From Vreelandella lutescens (lineage in GTDB: Bacteria; Pseudomonadota; Gammaproteobacteria; Pseudomonadales; Halomonadaceae): a stretch of DNA of 64,000 nucleotides. Positions 1-9,755 of the stretch are shown here, piece after piece. The position numbers were made by a program, and so were the translations under genes. The stretch covers positions 124,001 to 188,000 of the forward strand of contig NZ_BMHM01000003.1 of the NCBI RefSeq assembly GCF_014640815.1. Reading direction: 5' to 3'. A model generated the notes under the pieces. That model saw only the letters and a program-made list of their open reading frames with translations. It had not been told where the DNA came from and did no database searches. Every line of letters starts with the position of its first letter. The first letter of the stretch is position 1.

Positions 1-2595
1 CGTGAGGGCGAAGATCGTGCCCGCTACCTGATGACCCGCCTGGCGGATCGCCTGCGCCGGGACGGGATGAAGGTGCCCTTCTCGGTGACAACCCCCCACC
101 GTAATACGATCCCGGTTCATCGCGAAGCGCCCATGCCGGGCGACCTGTTCATGGAGCGTCGCATTCGCTCTCTGATTCGCTACAACGCGATTGCACAGGT
201 CATTCGTAACAACCGGGCTAACCCGGGCTTGGGTGGTCACATTGCAAGCTTCATGTCGTCTGCCACGCTGTACGATGTAGGCTTTAACCACTTCTTCCGT
301 GCCCCCAAAGGCGACTTTGAAGGCGACCTGATTTACATCCAGGGTCACGTAGCGCCGGGCATTTACGCGCGCTCTTACCTGGAAGGCCGTCTGTCTGAAG
401 AGCAGATGGACAAGTTCCGTCGCGAAGTCGACGGCGACGGTCTGTCCTCCTACCCGCACCCGTGGCTGATGCCGGATTACTGGCAGTTCCCCACCGTGTC
501 GATGGGTCTTGGCCCGATTCAGGCGATCTATCAAGCCCACGTGATGAAGTACCTGCATCACCGTGAGCTGAAAGATATGCACGACCGTAAAATTTGGTGC
601 TTCATGGGCGACGGCGAGTGTGACGAGCCGGAATCCCTGGGCGCGATCTCGCTTGCTGGCCGTGAAAATCTCGATAACTTGATCTTCGTGATCAACTGTA
701 ACCTGCAGCGCCTGGACGGTCCGGTACGCGGTAACTCCCGCGTCATGGACGAGTTCGAAGGTGTCTTCCGTGGTGCCGGTTGGAACGTGATCAAGGTGGT
801 ATGGGGCCGTCACTGGGATCCGCTGTTCGAGAAGGACAAGAAAGGCATCCTGCAAAAACGTATGGATGAAGCGGTTGACGGTGAGTACCAGAACTACAAG
901 GCGAACGGCGGTGCTTACACCCGTGAGCACTTCTTTGGTAAGTACCCAGAAACCGAGGCGATGGTCAAAGACCTCACCGACGAAGATATCTGGAAGCTTA
1001 ACCGTGGCGGCCATGACCCGTTCAAGGTCTACGCGGCGTACAACGAAGCGGTGAACACCACTAACGGCAAGCCCACGGTCATTCTGGCGCACACCGTTAA
1101 AGGTTACGGCATGGGTAGCGGCGATGGCGAAGCAGCCAACGAAGCGCACCAGGTCAAGAGCATGGAGTACGAAGCGCTGAAGAAATTCCGCGATCGCTTC
1201 GGTATTCCGCTCACCGACGAGCAGCTCAAAGACGTGCCTTACTACAAGCCGGAAGACGACTCTCCCGAGCTTAAGTACATGCACCTGCAGCGTGAGCGTC
1301 TCAACGGTTATCTGCCGAGCCGCCGCAGCACGTTTGACGCGCTGGAAATCCCGAGCCTGGAAGACAAAACCTTTGCCTCGCAAATGGGCGGCTCTAAAGG
1401 GCGCGAAGTCTCTACCACCATGGCGTTTGTGCGCATTCTCAATGGTTTGGTAAAAGACAAGCAGCTTGGCAAGCAGGTCGTGCCGATTATTCCTGACGAA
1501 GCGCGTACGTTCGGTATGGAAGGCATGTTCCGTCAGTTGGGTATCTACACCTCTGAAGGTCAGAAGTACGAGCCGGTCGATAAAGGCCAGATCATGTACT
1601 ACCGCGAGGACCAGAAAGGTCAGGTTCTCGAAGAGGGTATTTCTGAAGCAGGCGCGATGTCGGCGTGGATTGCCGCTGCGACCTCTTACAGCAATAACAA
1701 CGTTACCCTGCTGCCGTTCTACATCTACTACTCGATGTTTGGCTTCCAGCGTATCGGTGACTTGGCCTGGGCCGCAGGCGACCTGCAGGCACGTGGCTTT
1801 ATGGTCGGCGGCACCGCCGGGCGTACTACGCTCAACGGTGAAGGCCTGCAGCACCAGGATGGTCACAGCCTGATTCAGGCGTCCACCATTCCCAACTGCC
1901 GCAGCTACGACCCCACCTATGCACACGAAGTGGCGGTTATCGTGCAGGATGGTCTGAAGCGCATGTTCACGGATAAAGAGAACTGCTTCTACTACCTGAC
2001 CGTGATGAACGAGAACTACGAGCACCCTGAGCTTGAGAACGTACCGGCTGACGATATCGTTAAAGGTATGTACCTGCTCAAAGAGACCCAGGGTGACAAA
2101 GGTCGCGTTCAGCTGATGGGCTCGGGCACCATTCTGCGTGAAGTAGAAGCGGCCGCTGAGCTGCTGGCCAACGACTGGGGCATTGGTGCGGACATCTGGA
2201 GCGTGACCAGCTTTAACGAGCTGCGTCGTGAAGCGCTGCTGCTGGAGCGTGAAGCCTTCCTGAACCCGGATGCTGAAGCCAACAAGCCCCACGTCACTAA
2301 GTGCCTGGAAGGCCGTGATGGTCCGGTGATTGCTTCTACTGACTACATGAAGCTGTACGCTGACCAAGTGCGTGCCTGGGTGCCGAATGACTACACCGTA
2401 CTGGGTACCGATGGTTTTGGTCGTTCCGACACCCGTGAGAAGCTGCGCTACTTCTTCGAAGTAGACCGTTACTTCGTCACCGTAGCGGCGCTGCGTGCCC
2501 TGGCTGAACGCGGTGAGATTGATCGTAAGCATGTCGGCGAAGCGCTGAAAAAGTATGGCATTGACGCCAACAAGCCGAACCCGCTGACTAGCTAA
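1..2595 (+). CDS. aceE: Pyruvate dehydrogenase E1 component, 5'-truncated by the window
   Basis: Thiamin-diphosphate decarboxylase subunit of the pyruvate dehydrogenase complex; it converts pyruvate to CO2 and passes the acetyl group to the lipoyl arms of AceF. The frame is open from base 1, and the first visible residues correspond to about residue 27 of the roughly 887-residue E. coli enzyme, so the true start lies upstream. Seen: the ThDP motif GDGECDEPES followed by NCNLQRLDGPV, the HFFGKYPET block, and the conserved ends DEARTFGMEG and GTDGFGRSD. It is the homodimeric gammaproteobacterial E1 type, not the alpha/beta type. aceF follows 58 bases later in the same direction, so the two form an operon. 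No lpd gene follows aceF in this window. Confidence 0.98.
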   Translation, partial: REGEDRARYLMTRLADRLRRDGMKVPFSVTTPHRNTIPVHREAPMPGDLFMERRIRSLIRYNAIAQVIRNNRANPGLGGHIASFMSSATLYDVGFNHFFRAPKGDFEGDLIYIQGHVAPGIYARSYLEGRLSEEQMDKFRREVDGDGLSSYPHPWLMPDYWQFPTVSMGLGPIQAIYQAHVMKYLHHRELKDMHDRKIWCFMGDGECDEPESLGAISLAGRENLDNLIFVINCNLQRLDGPVRGNSRVMDEFEGVFRGAGWNVIKVVWGRHWDPLFEKDKKGILQKRMDEAVDGEYQNYKANGGAYTREHFFGKYPETEAMVKDLTDEDIWKLNRGGHDPFKVYAAYNEAVNTTNGKPTVILAHTVKGYGMGSGDGEAANEAHQVKSMEYEALKKFRDRFGIPLTDEQLKDVPYYKPEDDSPELKYMHLQRERLNGYLPSRRSTFDALEIPSLEDKTFASQMGGSKGREVSTTMAFVRILNGLVKDKQLGKQVVPIIPDEARTFGMEGMFRQLGIYTSEGQKYEPVDKGQIMYYREDQKGQVLEEGISEAGAMSAWIAAATSYSNNNVTLLPFYIYYSMFGFQRIGDLAWAAGDLQARGFMVGGTAGRTTLNGEGLQHQDGHSLIQASTIPNCRSYDPTYAHEVAVIVQDGLKRMFTDKENCFYYLTVMNENYEHPELENVPADDIVKGMYLLKETQGDKGRVQLMGSGTILREVEAAAELLANDWGIGADIWSVTSFNELRREALLLEREAFLNPDAEANKPHVTKCLEGRDGPVIASTDYMKLYADQVRAWVPNDYTVLGTDGFGRSDTREKLRYFFEVDRYFVTVAALRALAERGEIDRKHVGEALKKYGIDANKPNPLTS

Positions 2596-2653
2596 ACCGC
2601 TGCCCGGCGGGCAGATGCCCGCCGGCTCGATCCGATTTGGAAGGAGCGCGACC

Positions 2654-4654
2654 TTGAGTAGCGAAATCATCAAAGTTCCCGATATCGGTGGGGATACCGA
2701 TGTCGAAATCATCGAGATTGCGGTGTCAGAAGGCGACGTCATTGAAGCGGAAGACACCCTGATCACTCTGGAATCCGACAAAGCCAGCATGGATGTACCG
2801 GCCCCGAAAGGCGGCAAGGTGATCAAAGTGTTGGTGAAAGAGGGCGATAAAGTCTCCGAAGGCGACGATATCGTTGAGCTGGAAGTGGAAGGCGGCGGTG
2901 AGAGCGATGCCGAGCCGGAAGCCGCCGCTGAAAAAAGCCAGCCCGAGGCACCTGCCAAGCAGCCAGAAGCGGCCCCTGCGCCGAAGAAAGCCAGCGGTGG
3001 CAAGCAAACCGTGGATATCAAAGTCCCGGATCTCGGTGGCTCTGATAACGTTGAGATCATCGAAGTCGCCGTCGGCGCGGGCGATGAGGTCAACGCTGAA
3101 GACACGCTGATCACTCTGGAGTCTGACAAAGCCTCCATGGATGTGCCCAGCCCGCACAGCGGCAAGATTGTGGCGCTGAGCGTTAAAGAAGGCGACACCG
3201 TCTCTGAAGGCGACGTCATCGGCCAGATGGAAATCGCTGGTGAAGGCGATGCAGCGGAAGAGGATGCGCCTGCACAAGCAGACGAGCCTGCTGCTGCCAG
3301 TGAGCCCGCTGAAGAAGACGCGGCCGAAGAGGAGAGCGGCAGCGGCGAGCCGGAACGTAAAGAAATTCGCGTGCCGGATCTTTCTGGCTCTGCTGACGTG
3401 CCGATTATCGAAATTGGCGTCGCCGCGGGCGATGAAGTTGATGTCGAAGACCCGCTGATCACCCTGGAGTCTGACAAAGCCTCCATGGACGTGCCTAGCC
3501 CCTATAAAGGCAAGGTGCTGGAGATCACCGTCAAAGAGGGCGATACCGTCTCTGAAGGCGACGTGATCGGCTATATGGAAGTGGCGGGTGCCAAAAAAGC
3601 AGCACCGAAGAAAGCGGCACCTGAAAAGGCGCAGCAAAGCAGCGCCAGCCCATCGAGTGCTAAGCCTGCTCAATCCTCTTCCGGCACTCCCAGCCCCGAA
3701 GCGCAAATGGCCTCTCATAAGCCTCGCGACGGTAAGCTAGTGCACGCTGGCCCTGCGGTACGCATGTTGGCTCGCGAACTGGGTGTGGATATTGGCCTCG
3801 TCAAGCCCAGCGGCCCGAAAGACCGCGTGCTGAAAGAGGACGTACAAGCGTACGTTAAGCAAGCCATTGCGAACCAGGGCAAAGCCACGGCGGCAGCTCC
3901 TGCGGCTAGTGGTGGCGCGGGTATTCCTGCGGTGCCAGAAGTCGACTTCAGCCAGTTTGGTGAAGTGGAAGAGAAGCCGATGGGCCGTCTGCTCAAAATG
4001 GGCGCGACCAATCTGCATCGCAGCTGGCTCAACGTGCCTCACGTGACTCAGTTCGACGAAGCCGATATCACCGAGCTTGAAAACTTCCGTAAAGCGATGA
4101 AAGCGGAAGCCGAAGCTCAGGGCGCTAAACTCACGCCGTTACCGTTTATGGTCAAGGCGTGTGCCTTTGCGCTGCGTAAATTCCCCCAGTTCAACGTCAG
4201 CCTGAAAGGCGACGGCGATACGCTGGTATGGAAAAACTACGTGCACATCGGTATCGCGGTGGATACACCGGATGGCCTGATGGTGCCGGTGGTACGCAAC
4301 GCCGATAAGAAGTCCTTGATTGAGATTGCCAAGGAAATGGCGGAGCTGGGCAAAAAAGCGCAAACCAAGAAGCTCAAGCGTGATGAGATGACCGGTGGCT
4401 GCTTCACTATTTCGAGCCTGGGTTCGATTGGTGGAACCGCGTTTACACCGATTGTTAATGCACCTGAAGTGGCGATTTTGGGCGTATCGAAAGCGCAAAT
4501 GAAGCCGGTATGGGATGGCAGTGCCTTCCAGCCGCGCCTAATGATGCCGCTGTCGTTGTCCTACGATCACCGGGCGATTAACGGAGCAGACGCAGCACGC
4601 TTTACTGCCTTCCTGGCAGACGTGCTCTCTGACATTCGTCGTCTCCTGCTGTAA
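2654..4654 (+). CDS. aceF: Dihydrolipoamide acetyltransferase (PDH E2), three lipoyl domains
   Basis: Core subunit of pyruvate dehydrogenase that transfers acetyl groups from lipoyl-lysine to CoA. From this start the protein has 666 residues: lipoyl domains near 4-77, 119-190 and 236-310, each with an ESDKASMDVP motif (lysines 43, 159 and 275), joined by Ala/Pro/Glu-rich linkers; an E3/E1-binding domain near 360-395; and the catalytic domain from about 439, ending in the SYDHRAING active-site motif (His near 639). I chose the TTG at 2654 because AAGGAG lies at 2641-2646 and the protein then begins SSEIIKVPDIGG as in relatives. An upstream in-frame start would add 13 residues that resemble no lipoyl domain. 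A strong terminator follows at 4675. Confidence 0.97.
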   Translation: MSSEIIKVPDIGGDTDVEIIEIAVSEGDVIEAEDTLITLESDKASMDVPAPKGGKVIKVLVKEGDKVSEGDDIVELEVEGGGESDAEPEAAAEKSQPEAPAKQPEAAPAPKKASGGKQTVDIKVPDLGGSDNVEIIEVAVGAGDEVNAEDTLITLESDKASMDVPSPHSGKIVALSVKEGDTVSEGDVIGQMEIAGEGDAAEEDAPAQADEPAAASEPAEEDAAEEESGSGEPERKEIRVPDLSGSADVPIIEIGVAAGDEVDVEDPLITLESDKASMDVPSPYKGKVLEITVKEGDTVSEGDVIGYMEVAGAKKAAPKKAAPEKAQQSSASPSSAKPAQSSSGTPSPEAQMASHKPRDGKLVHAGPAVRMLARELGVDIGLVKPSGPKDRVLKEDVQAYVKQAIANQGKATAAAPAASGGAGIPAVPEVDFSQFGEVEEKPMGRLLKMGATNLHRSWLNVPHVTQFDEADITELENFRKAMKAEAEAQGAKLTPLPFMVKACAFALRKFPQFNVSLKGDGDTLVWKNYVHIGIAVDTPDGLMVPVVRNADKKSLIEIAKEMAELGKKAQTKKLKRDEMTGGCFTISSLGSIGGTAFTPIVNAPEVAILGVSKAQMKPVWDGSAFQPRLMMPLSLSYDHRAINGADAARFTAFLADVLSDIRRLLL

Positions 4655-4674
4655 GCAGTGATACTGTCAGTCGT

Positions 4675-4700
4675 AAGCGGCGCCCATTAGGGCGCCGCTT
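4675..4700 (+). terminator. Terminator of the aceEF operon
   Basis: A perfect 11-bp stem, AAGCGGCGCCC (4675-4685) paired with GGGCGCCGCTT (4690-4700), with loop ATTA, starts 21 bases after the aceF stop. The U-run is weak (GTGTTTG), but position and stem strength fit transcription termination. Confidence 0.8.
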
Positions 4701-4812
4701 GTGTTTGCGTCCTGTTTAAACACTGTGGCCTAAGCGTAAGCCTGACGCTAGGGGGTGACCAAAGTACAAGAGGTCGCCACTTTGCTGTTTTCACTTAAAA
4801 AAACATAAATAA

Positions 4813-5577
<765 letters not shown>

Positions 5578-5600
5578 ACACGCCGCGGCGTTACGCATCA

Positions 5601-5631
5601 CGATGGCCCGCAGGTTTCCTGCGGGCCATCG
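5601..5631 (+). terminator. Terminator after adk
   Basis: A perfect 14-bp stem, CGATGGCCCGCAGG (5601-5614) with its complement at 5618-5631, and a TTT loop, 23 bases past the adk stop. The base composition after it is only weakly U-rich. Confidence 0.8.
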
Positions 5632-5689
5632 TCGTTAAAGGCGTGTGGCGGTATACTAGAGCCCTATTTTTACGGAGTGCAAAACCGCT

Positions 5690-6391
5690 ATGTCGTCGTT
5701 ATACCTTCTGGCACTGGATGCCTCCTCCAGCGCCTGTTCAGCGGCCCTGCTCCGCCAAGTGGGCGGTCAACGTGAATGCCTGGCACGCTATGAGATAACG
5801 CCTCGTGCGCACACCAAGCGTCTCATGCCGATGGTGGATGAGCTGCTGGCAGATGCTGGCATTACGCCTCGCCAGTTGGACGCGGTGGCCTTTGGCCGTG
5901 GTCCGGGCTCATTTACCGGTCTGCGAATCGCCGCCGGTACCGCTCAGGGGCTGGCGTTTGGATTAGACTGCCCGCTGCTGGGCGTCTCTACCCTTGAGGC
6001 GCTTGCGCTGCAGGCACACCGCCGCTATCACTTCCGCCATGTAGTGACCGCCTTGGATGCCCGCATGGGCGAAGTGTATGCAGCCACCTGGCACTGCCTA
6101 AACGACGCCGTAAGCTTACAAAGCGACGAAGTCGTCATTGCCCCCGGTGCGTTTCGACTACCTGCCGATGAGACCGACTGGGTGGGCGTTGGCTCAGGCT
6201 TTGGCCTATGGGATGAGTTCGCCGTGGGCGTGCAGGCCAGCATGTCGCAGCACCTCACGGATATGGAACCTCAGGCAGAAGAGATGGCCTGGCTAGCCGC
6301 TCGCGACCTGGAAGCAGGCTTAGGCCAGGCGGCCCATGAGGCGCAGCCCGTGTATTTGCGCAATAACGTCGCCTGGAAAAAACCGGCATGA
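5690..6391 (+). CDS. tsaB: tRNA threonylcarbamoyladenosine biosynthesis protein TsaB
   Basis: Partner and scaffold of TsaD in the TsaBDE complex that makes t6A37 on ANN-decoding tRNAs in the cytoplasm. The 233 residues match the family's usual size. They begin [15 protein letters not shown], the ASKHA phosphate-binding strand, and include [14 protein letters not shown], the most conserved TsaB block, and the [10 protein letters not shown] motif. The ATG at 5690 is followed directly by this N-terminus. The last four bases (ATGA) overlap the start of rsmJ, implying translational coupling. A TATACT hexamer at 5652-5657 could be its -10 box, though no clear -35 is present. Confidence 0.95.
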   Translation: MSSLYLLALDASSSACSAALLRQVGGQRECLARYEITPRAHTKRLMPMVDELLADAGITPRQLDAVAFGRGPGSFTGLRIAAGTAQGLAFGLDCPLLGVSTLEALALQAHRRYHFRHVVTALDARMGEVYAATWHCLNDAVSLQSDEVVIAPGAFRLPADETDWVGVGSGFGLWDEFAVGVQASMSQHLTDMEPQAEEMAWLAARDLEAGLGQAAHEAQPVYLRNNVAWKKPA

Positions 6392-7098
6392 GCCAGCCGG
6401 TACCGCAGGTGGCGCTGCCGCCAGGATTAACGCTGAGCTATGTGAATGGTCAGCTCGCACTAGTGGGGGATGAGCGTCAGTACGGCAAGCCGCTCAGCGT
6501 TGATTTTGTATCCGGTAAGGCCGCGCATCGTCGCCAATTCGGCGGTGGCAGAGGGCAGCTAGTGGCTAAAGCGTGTGGGCTAGCCAAAGGCATCACGCCG
6601 AGCGTGGTGGATGCCACGGCAGGTCTGGGCCGAGATGCCTTTGTGTTGGCAAGCCTAGGCGCGCAGGTGCTGATGATTGAGCGCGTCGCCGCCATTGCGG
6701 CGCTGCTGCAAGATGGCCTTGAACGTGCCGCTAGCGCAGATGAAACGGCACTGATTGCCGGGCGAATGGCACTGCGCCATGGCGACGCCGCCGAACAGTT
6801 GGCCGCACTCGTCGCCGATGCTGAGTTTGCGCCTCAGGTGATTCATCTGGACCCGATGTTCCCCCACCGCGAAAAGTCTGCACTCGTTAAAAAAGAGATG
6901 CGCGTGTTTCGTGAACTGGCAGGGGATGACGACGATGCCCCACGGCTGTTGGAAGCCGCGCTGGATGTGGCAACGCACCGAGTCGTCGTAAAGCGACCCC
7001 GTAAAGCACCGCCCATTGCGGGTCCTGCTCCTCAGCACATGCTGGAAGGCAAAACGAGTCGCTACGACCTGTACGTTCATCGCTCATTGGCCCGTTAA
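6388..7098 (+). CDS. rsmJ: 16S rRNA (guanine-1516-N2)-methyltransferase
   Basis: SAM-dependent methyltransferase that makes m2G1516 in the small ribosomal subunit. The 236 residues carry the RsmJ (YhiQ) signatures [19 protein letters not shown], the SAM-binding block [20 protein letters not shown], the catalytic-region [20 protein letters not shown] and [11 protein letters not shown]. The start overlaps the tsaB stop by four bases (ATGA), so the pair forms one transcript. The divergent N-terminal 35 residues are normal for the family. Confidence 0.95.
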   Translation: MSQPVPQVALPPGLTLSYVNGQLALVGDERQYGKPLSVDFVSGKAAHRRQFGGGRGQLVAKACGLAKGITPSVVDATAGLGRDAFVLASLGAQVLMIERVAAIAALLQDGLERAASADETALIAGRMALRHGDAAEQLAALVADAEFAPQVIHLDPMFPHREKSALVKKEMRVFRELAGDDDDAPRLLEAALDVATHRVVVKRPRKAPPIAGPAPQHMLEGKTSRYDLYVHRSLAR

Positions 7099-7139
7099 AC
7101 GCGGTCATCGTCAAATCTAGGGCAAGAGAAGGAGTCTCT

Positions 7140-8261
7140 ATGCAACACGAGTGGCGAGAAGGAAACCGCGTCGTTCTGCTGCCAGAAGCATCGCGCTTTT
7201 TACCGGCGATGTTTGAGGCGGTGAGTCAGGCGCAGCACTACGTGCTCGTAGAGCTTTATTTGATGGAATCTGGCGAGCTGGCCAGCCAAGTGATTGACGC
7301 GCTGGCAGCCGCTGCACAGCGGGGGGTAGGCACTTATCTGCTGCTAGACGGCTACGGTGCCATGGGGTTAGCGCGAGACGACCGTGAACGCCTGCAGGCC
7401 GCGGGTGTAGCGCTGCAGTTTTTCAACCCCATAGGCTTTCACTCCTTGGCCCGTAACCTTAGCCGCGACCACCGCAAGATCGTGGTGGTCGATGGCGAGG
7501 TCGCATTTACCGGCGGCTTTGGCGCGGTAGATGAGTTTTTGGAAGCCTGGTATGAGATTGCACTGCGCATTGATGGACCTGCCGTGGCGGACTGGGAAGC
7601 GCTGTTTCGGCGCCTATGGCATTCTCGGCTTACCCGCCAGGCGTCGGGCGGCCAAATGCCCATCCCGCTGCCCTCACAGCGCAGCGCCACTCTGCATGAG
7701 GATGGCGTGCGGGGAAGGGTGATGTCAGCCAGGGGCTATCGCTATCAGGCCATTCGCCATTCACTCTATGAGCGAGTTAGCAGTACCCACCAACGGCTGT
7801 GGTTATGTACGCCCTATTTTGTGCCCACGTTTTCGCTGCGCCGGCGCTTGATTCGTGCCGCACGACGAGGCGTCGACGTTCGCCTGTTGCTGCCGGGCGC
7901 AAAGCATGACCATCCCGGCGTGCGCTATGCAGGCCAGCGCTTCTATCATGGCTTGTTAAAGGCGGGGGTGCGCATTTTTGAGTTCCAGCCGACGTTTATC
8001 CATGCCAAATTCGTGCTGGCCGATGAGTGGGTCAGCCTTGGCTCGTGCAATTTTGATCACTGGAATCTGCACTGGAACCTGGAGGCCAATCAGGAGATCG
8101 CCGATGCTGGGTTTGCGGATGAAGTCCAGGCGCTCTTTGAGCGCAACTTCGCTGCCAGCCAAGAGGTCGATGCCGCTGCCTGGGCCGCGCGGCCTTGGGG
8201 GCAGCGGGCCAGGGAGTGGGTATATGGCGTGATTGATGGTTGGGTGACGCGACTCAAATAG
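7140..8261 (+). CDS. clsB: Cardiolipin synthase B-type phospholipase D family protein
   Basis: Probably makes cardiolipin by condensing phosphatidyl groups at the inner membrane. The 373 residues contain two HKD motifs: SRDHRKIVVVDG with H111, K113 and D118, and FIHAKFVLADEWVSLGSCNFD near 286-305. As in ClsB (YbhO) there are no N-terminal transmembrane helices, unlike ClsA, and the size is that of ClsB, not ClsA (about 480). The ATG at 7140 has AAGGAG at 7129-7134. It is 41 bases after rsmJ in the same direction and ends 8 bases before a convergent gene. The exact lipid substrate is inferred from the family. Confidence 0.85.
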   Translation: MQHEWREGNRVVLLPEASRFLPAMFEAVSQAQHYVLVELYLMESGELASQVIDALAAAAQRGVGTYLLLDGYGAMGLARDDRERLQAAGVALQFFNPIGFHSLARNLSRDHRKIVVVDGEVAFTGGFGAVDEFLEAWYEIALRIDGPAVADWEALFRRLWHSRLTRQASGGQMPIPLPSQRSATLHEDGVRGRVMSARGYRYQAIRHSLYERVSSTHQRLWLCTPYFVPTFSLRRRLIRAARRGVDVRLLLPGAKHDHPGVRYAGQRFYHGLLKAGVRIFEFQPTFIHAKFVLADEWVSLGSCNFDHWNLHWNLEANQEIADAGFADEVQALFERNFAASQEVDAAAWAARPWGQRAREWVYGVIDGWVTRLK

Positions 8262-8269
8262 CCGTGCAA

Positions 8270-8950
8270 TTACTTACGCTTTTTGCCCTTGGCTTTGGCG
8301 GGCGTTTTTTTGCGGGGTTTAGGCTTAGGGGTTTCAGGCGGCACGCGGTAGTGCAGGTAAAGGTCGAGTACGAGCTCTGGCAGTTGAGCGACTAAGGACT
8401 CCTGGTTGGCCTGATCTTTTGCCATCTCCGCCATATCGGGTTCATCGTCAAATAACCCGGATAGCAGCATAAAGGGTAGCAGCAGCGTCGCAGCCGCTTC
8501 TTCGTCTTCCTGGAACCAAGCGCTCTCGTCGCTAAACACTGCCTCCATAAAGCCAGCGCACCAGTCGCCGATTGGCGTCTCTTCGGCGGGAATGCCTTCG
8601 AGGGTCAACTCAAACGGTAGCTCGGGCAGGCCGCCTTGCTCAAGCACTGCCATGGCGTTATCGCGCAGCTGTGTCAGCAGTTGCTCAATCTCGGCGCGTT
8701 CGGCGTCATCCCGGTAATGGGGGGTGCCCTGAAATAGCTCTTCTAACCACTGGGCTGGCGGCTGCTCGCTGGGAGCAACGGCCAGCGCCACCAAAAATCC
8801 GTGGGCTGAGATCAGGTCCAGCGCATCTTCGCCTACTTGATCCGAGTCGAGAAAATCGTCCAGCCTATCCAGCTGTTCATCATCCAGCAGCGGCTGAGGC
8901 GGGGCATTGTCGGGCGAGTTTGCTGCGGGCACGTTATTGCGCTCTGCCAT
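8270..8950 (-). CDS. UPF0149/YecA-family protein of unknown function
   Basis: A 226-residue, strongly acidic protein with a lysine-rich tail (residues from about 205: KPRKKTPAKAKGKKRK). The body has the UPF0149 (YgfB/YecA) pattern: LDDFLDS near 30, AHGFLVALAVAP near 50, GTPHY near 76, GDWCAGFMEAV near 137 and LLPFMLLSGL near 165. The C-terminal SEC-C zinc motif of YecA is absent; the basic tail takes its place and may bind nucleic acid. I chose the ATG at 8950 (GAGG at 8957-8960) because a longer version would overlap the divergent metalloprotease gene at 9038. Function is unknown. Confidence 0.8.
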   Translation of the reverse strand: MAERNNVPAANSPDNAPPQPLLDDEQLDRLDDFLDSDQVGEDALDLISAHGFLVALAVAPSEQPPAQWLEELFQGTPHYRDDAERAEIEQLLTQLRDNAMAVLEQGGLPELPFELTLEGIPAEETPIGDWCAGFMEAVFSDESAWFQEDEEAAATLLLPFMLLSGLFDDEPDMAEMAKDQANQESLVAQLPELVLDLYLHYRVPPETPKPKPRKKTPAKAKGKKRK

Positions 8951-9037
8951 GGGGAGCCTCGTGGTCAACGTCATCTTTGAGAAACCGCTGTCGATCCAGA
9001 ACAATCGAGCAACGTTATTAATGGCTAGTTTATCACT

Positions 9038-9586
9038 ATGAAGACTGCACCACTGCCCCCATGGCCTCGCGATGATCTGATGGCGCTCTCGCAAGAGGCG
9101 CTCATGCATGCCGCTCAGCAGCGGGTGGCACAGGCGTTAGCCCGATGTCGGGAAGTGTACCCAACACTGCCTGCACCCAAGGTGTGGTTTGATTTAAAGG
9201 GGGCCTCGGCGGGGCAAGCGCATTTGGGGCGAGGCGGGCTGCGCTTCAATCCCGTGCTGCTCAGCGATAATCGCGACGCTTACTTTGACGAAGTCATTCC
9301 CCACGAAATGGCCCACTGGCTGGTGTTTCACTTAGCCAACGGCACACGCTTGAAACCCCATGGGCGCGAGTGGCAAGCAGTGATGCGAGACCTGTTTGGC
9401 TTGGTGCCAAAGGTGACTCACCGGTTTGATACACAGCGCTCTCAGCCGCGCCCTTATCGCTATGAGTGTGGCTGCCAGACCCACTGTTTTACGGCCAGAC
9501 GTCATGCCTTAGTGGTAAAAGGGCGTCGTTATCGCTGCCGTCATTGTGATCAGACCTTGGTCTACAGTGCATTTGAAAACCCATGA
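9038..9586 (+). CDS. SprT-like zinc metalloprotease domain protein
   Basis: A 182-residue SprT-family protein. The predicted zinc-protease helix HEMAHWLVFH is near residues 89-98, with a third ligand likely in KPHGREW (His near 109). A zinc ribbon follows: CGCQTHC near 146-152 and CRHC near 169-172. Bacterial SprT is related to eukaryotic Spartan, which cleaves DNA-protein crosslinks; the bacterial substrate is not established, so only the fold and metal site are supported. It is divergent from the UPF0149 gene, with 87 bases between the starts. Confidence 0.9.
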   Translation: MKTAPLPPWPRDDLMALSQEALMHAAQQRVAQALARCREVYPTLPAPKVWFDLKGASAGQAHLGRGGLRFNPVLLSDNRDAYFDEVIPHEMAHWLVFHLANGTRLKPHGREWQAVMRDLFGLVPKVTHRFDTQRSQPRPYRYECGCQTHCFTARRHALVVKGRRYRCRHCDQTLVYSAFENP

Positions 9587-9755
9587 TGGCGTTTTAAGTT
9601 ATTGTTTTTAAAATTAAAAATGTTAATACCAATGTCTAAAGGGAAGCCGCTCTGGACAGGTTTATGCTAGGTAAATATTACGCGCGTCGGTGTAACCAAT
9701 AATAAGACCGGCACCATTTCCTAGAGAGTGCAACTTCACGGACAGAGGCAATTTC

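Noticed and set aside
2726-3718. Minus-strand frame of 330 codons opposite aceF
   Set aside because: It mirrors the three lipoyl domains and linkers of aceF and shows no start signal or protein family.
8572-9021. Plus-strand frame of 149 codons
   Set aside because: It lies opposite the UPF0149 gene and stops just before the SprT-like start; Arg/Ala-rich with no recognisable domain.
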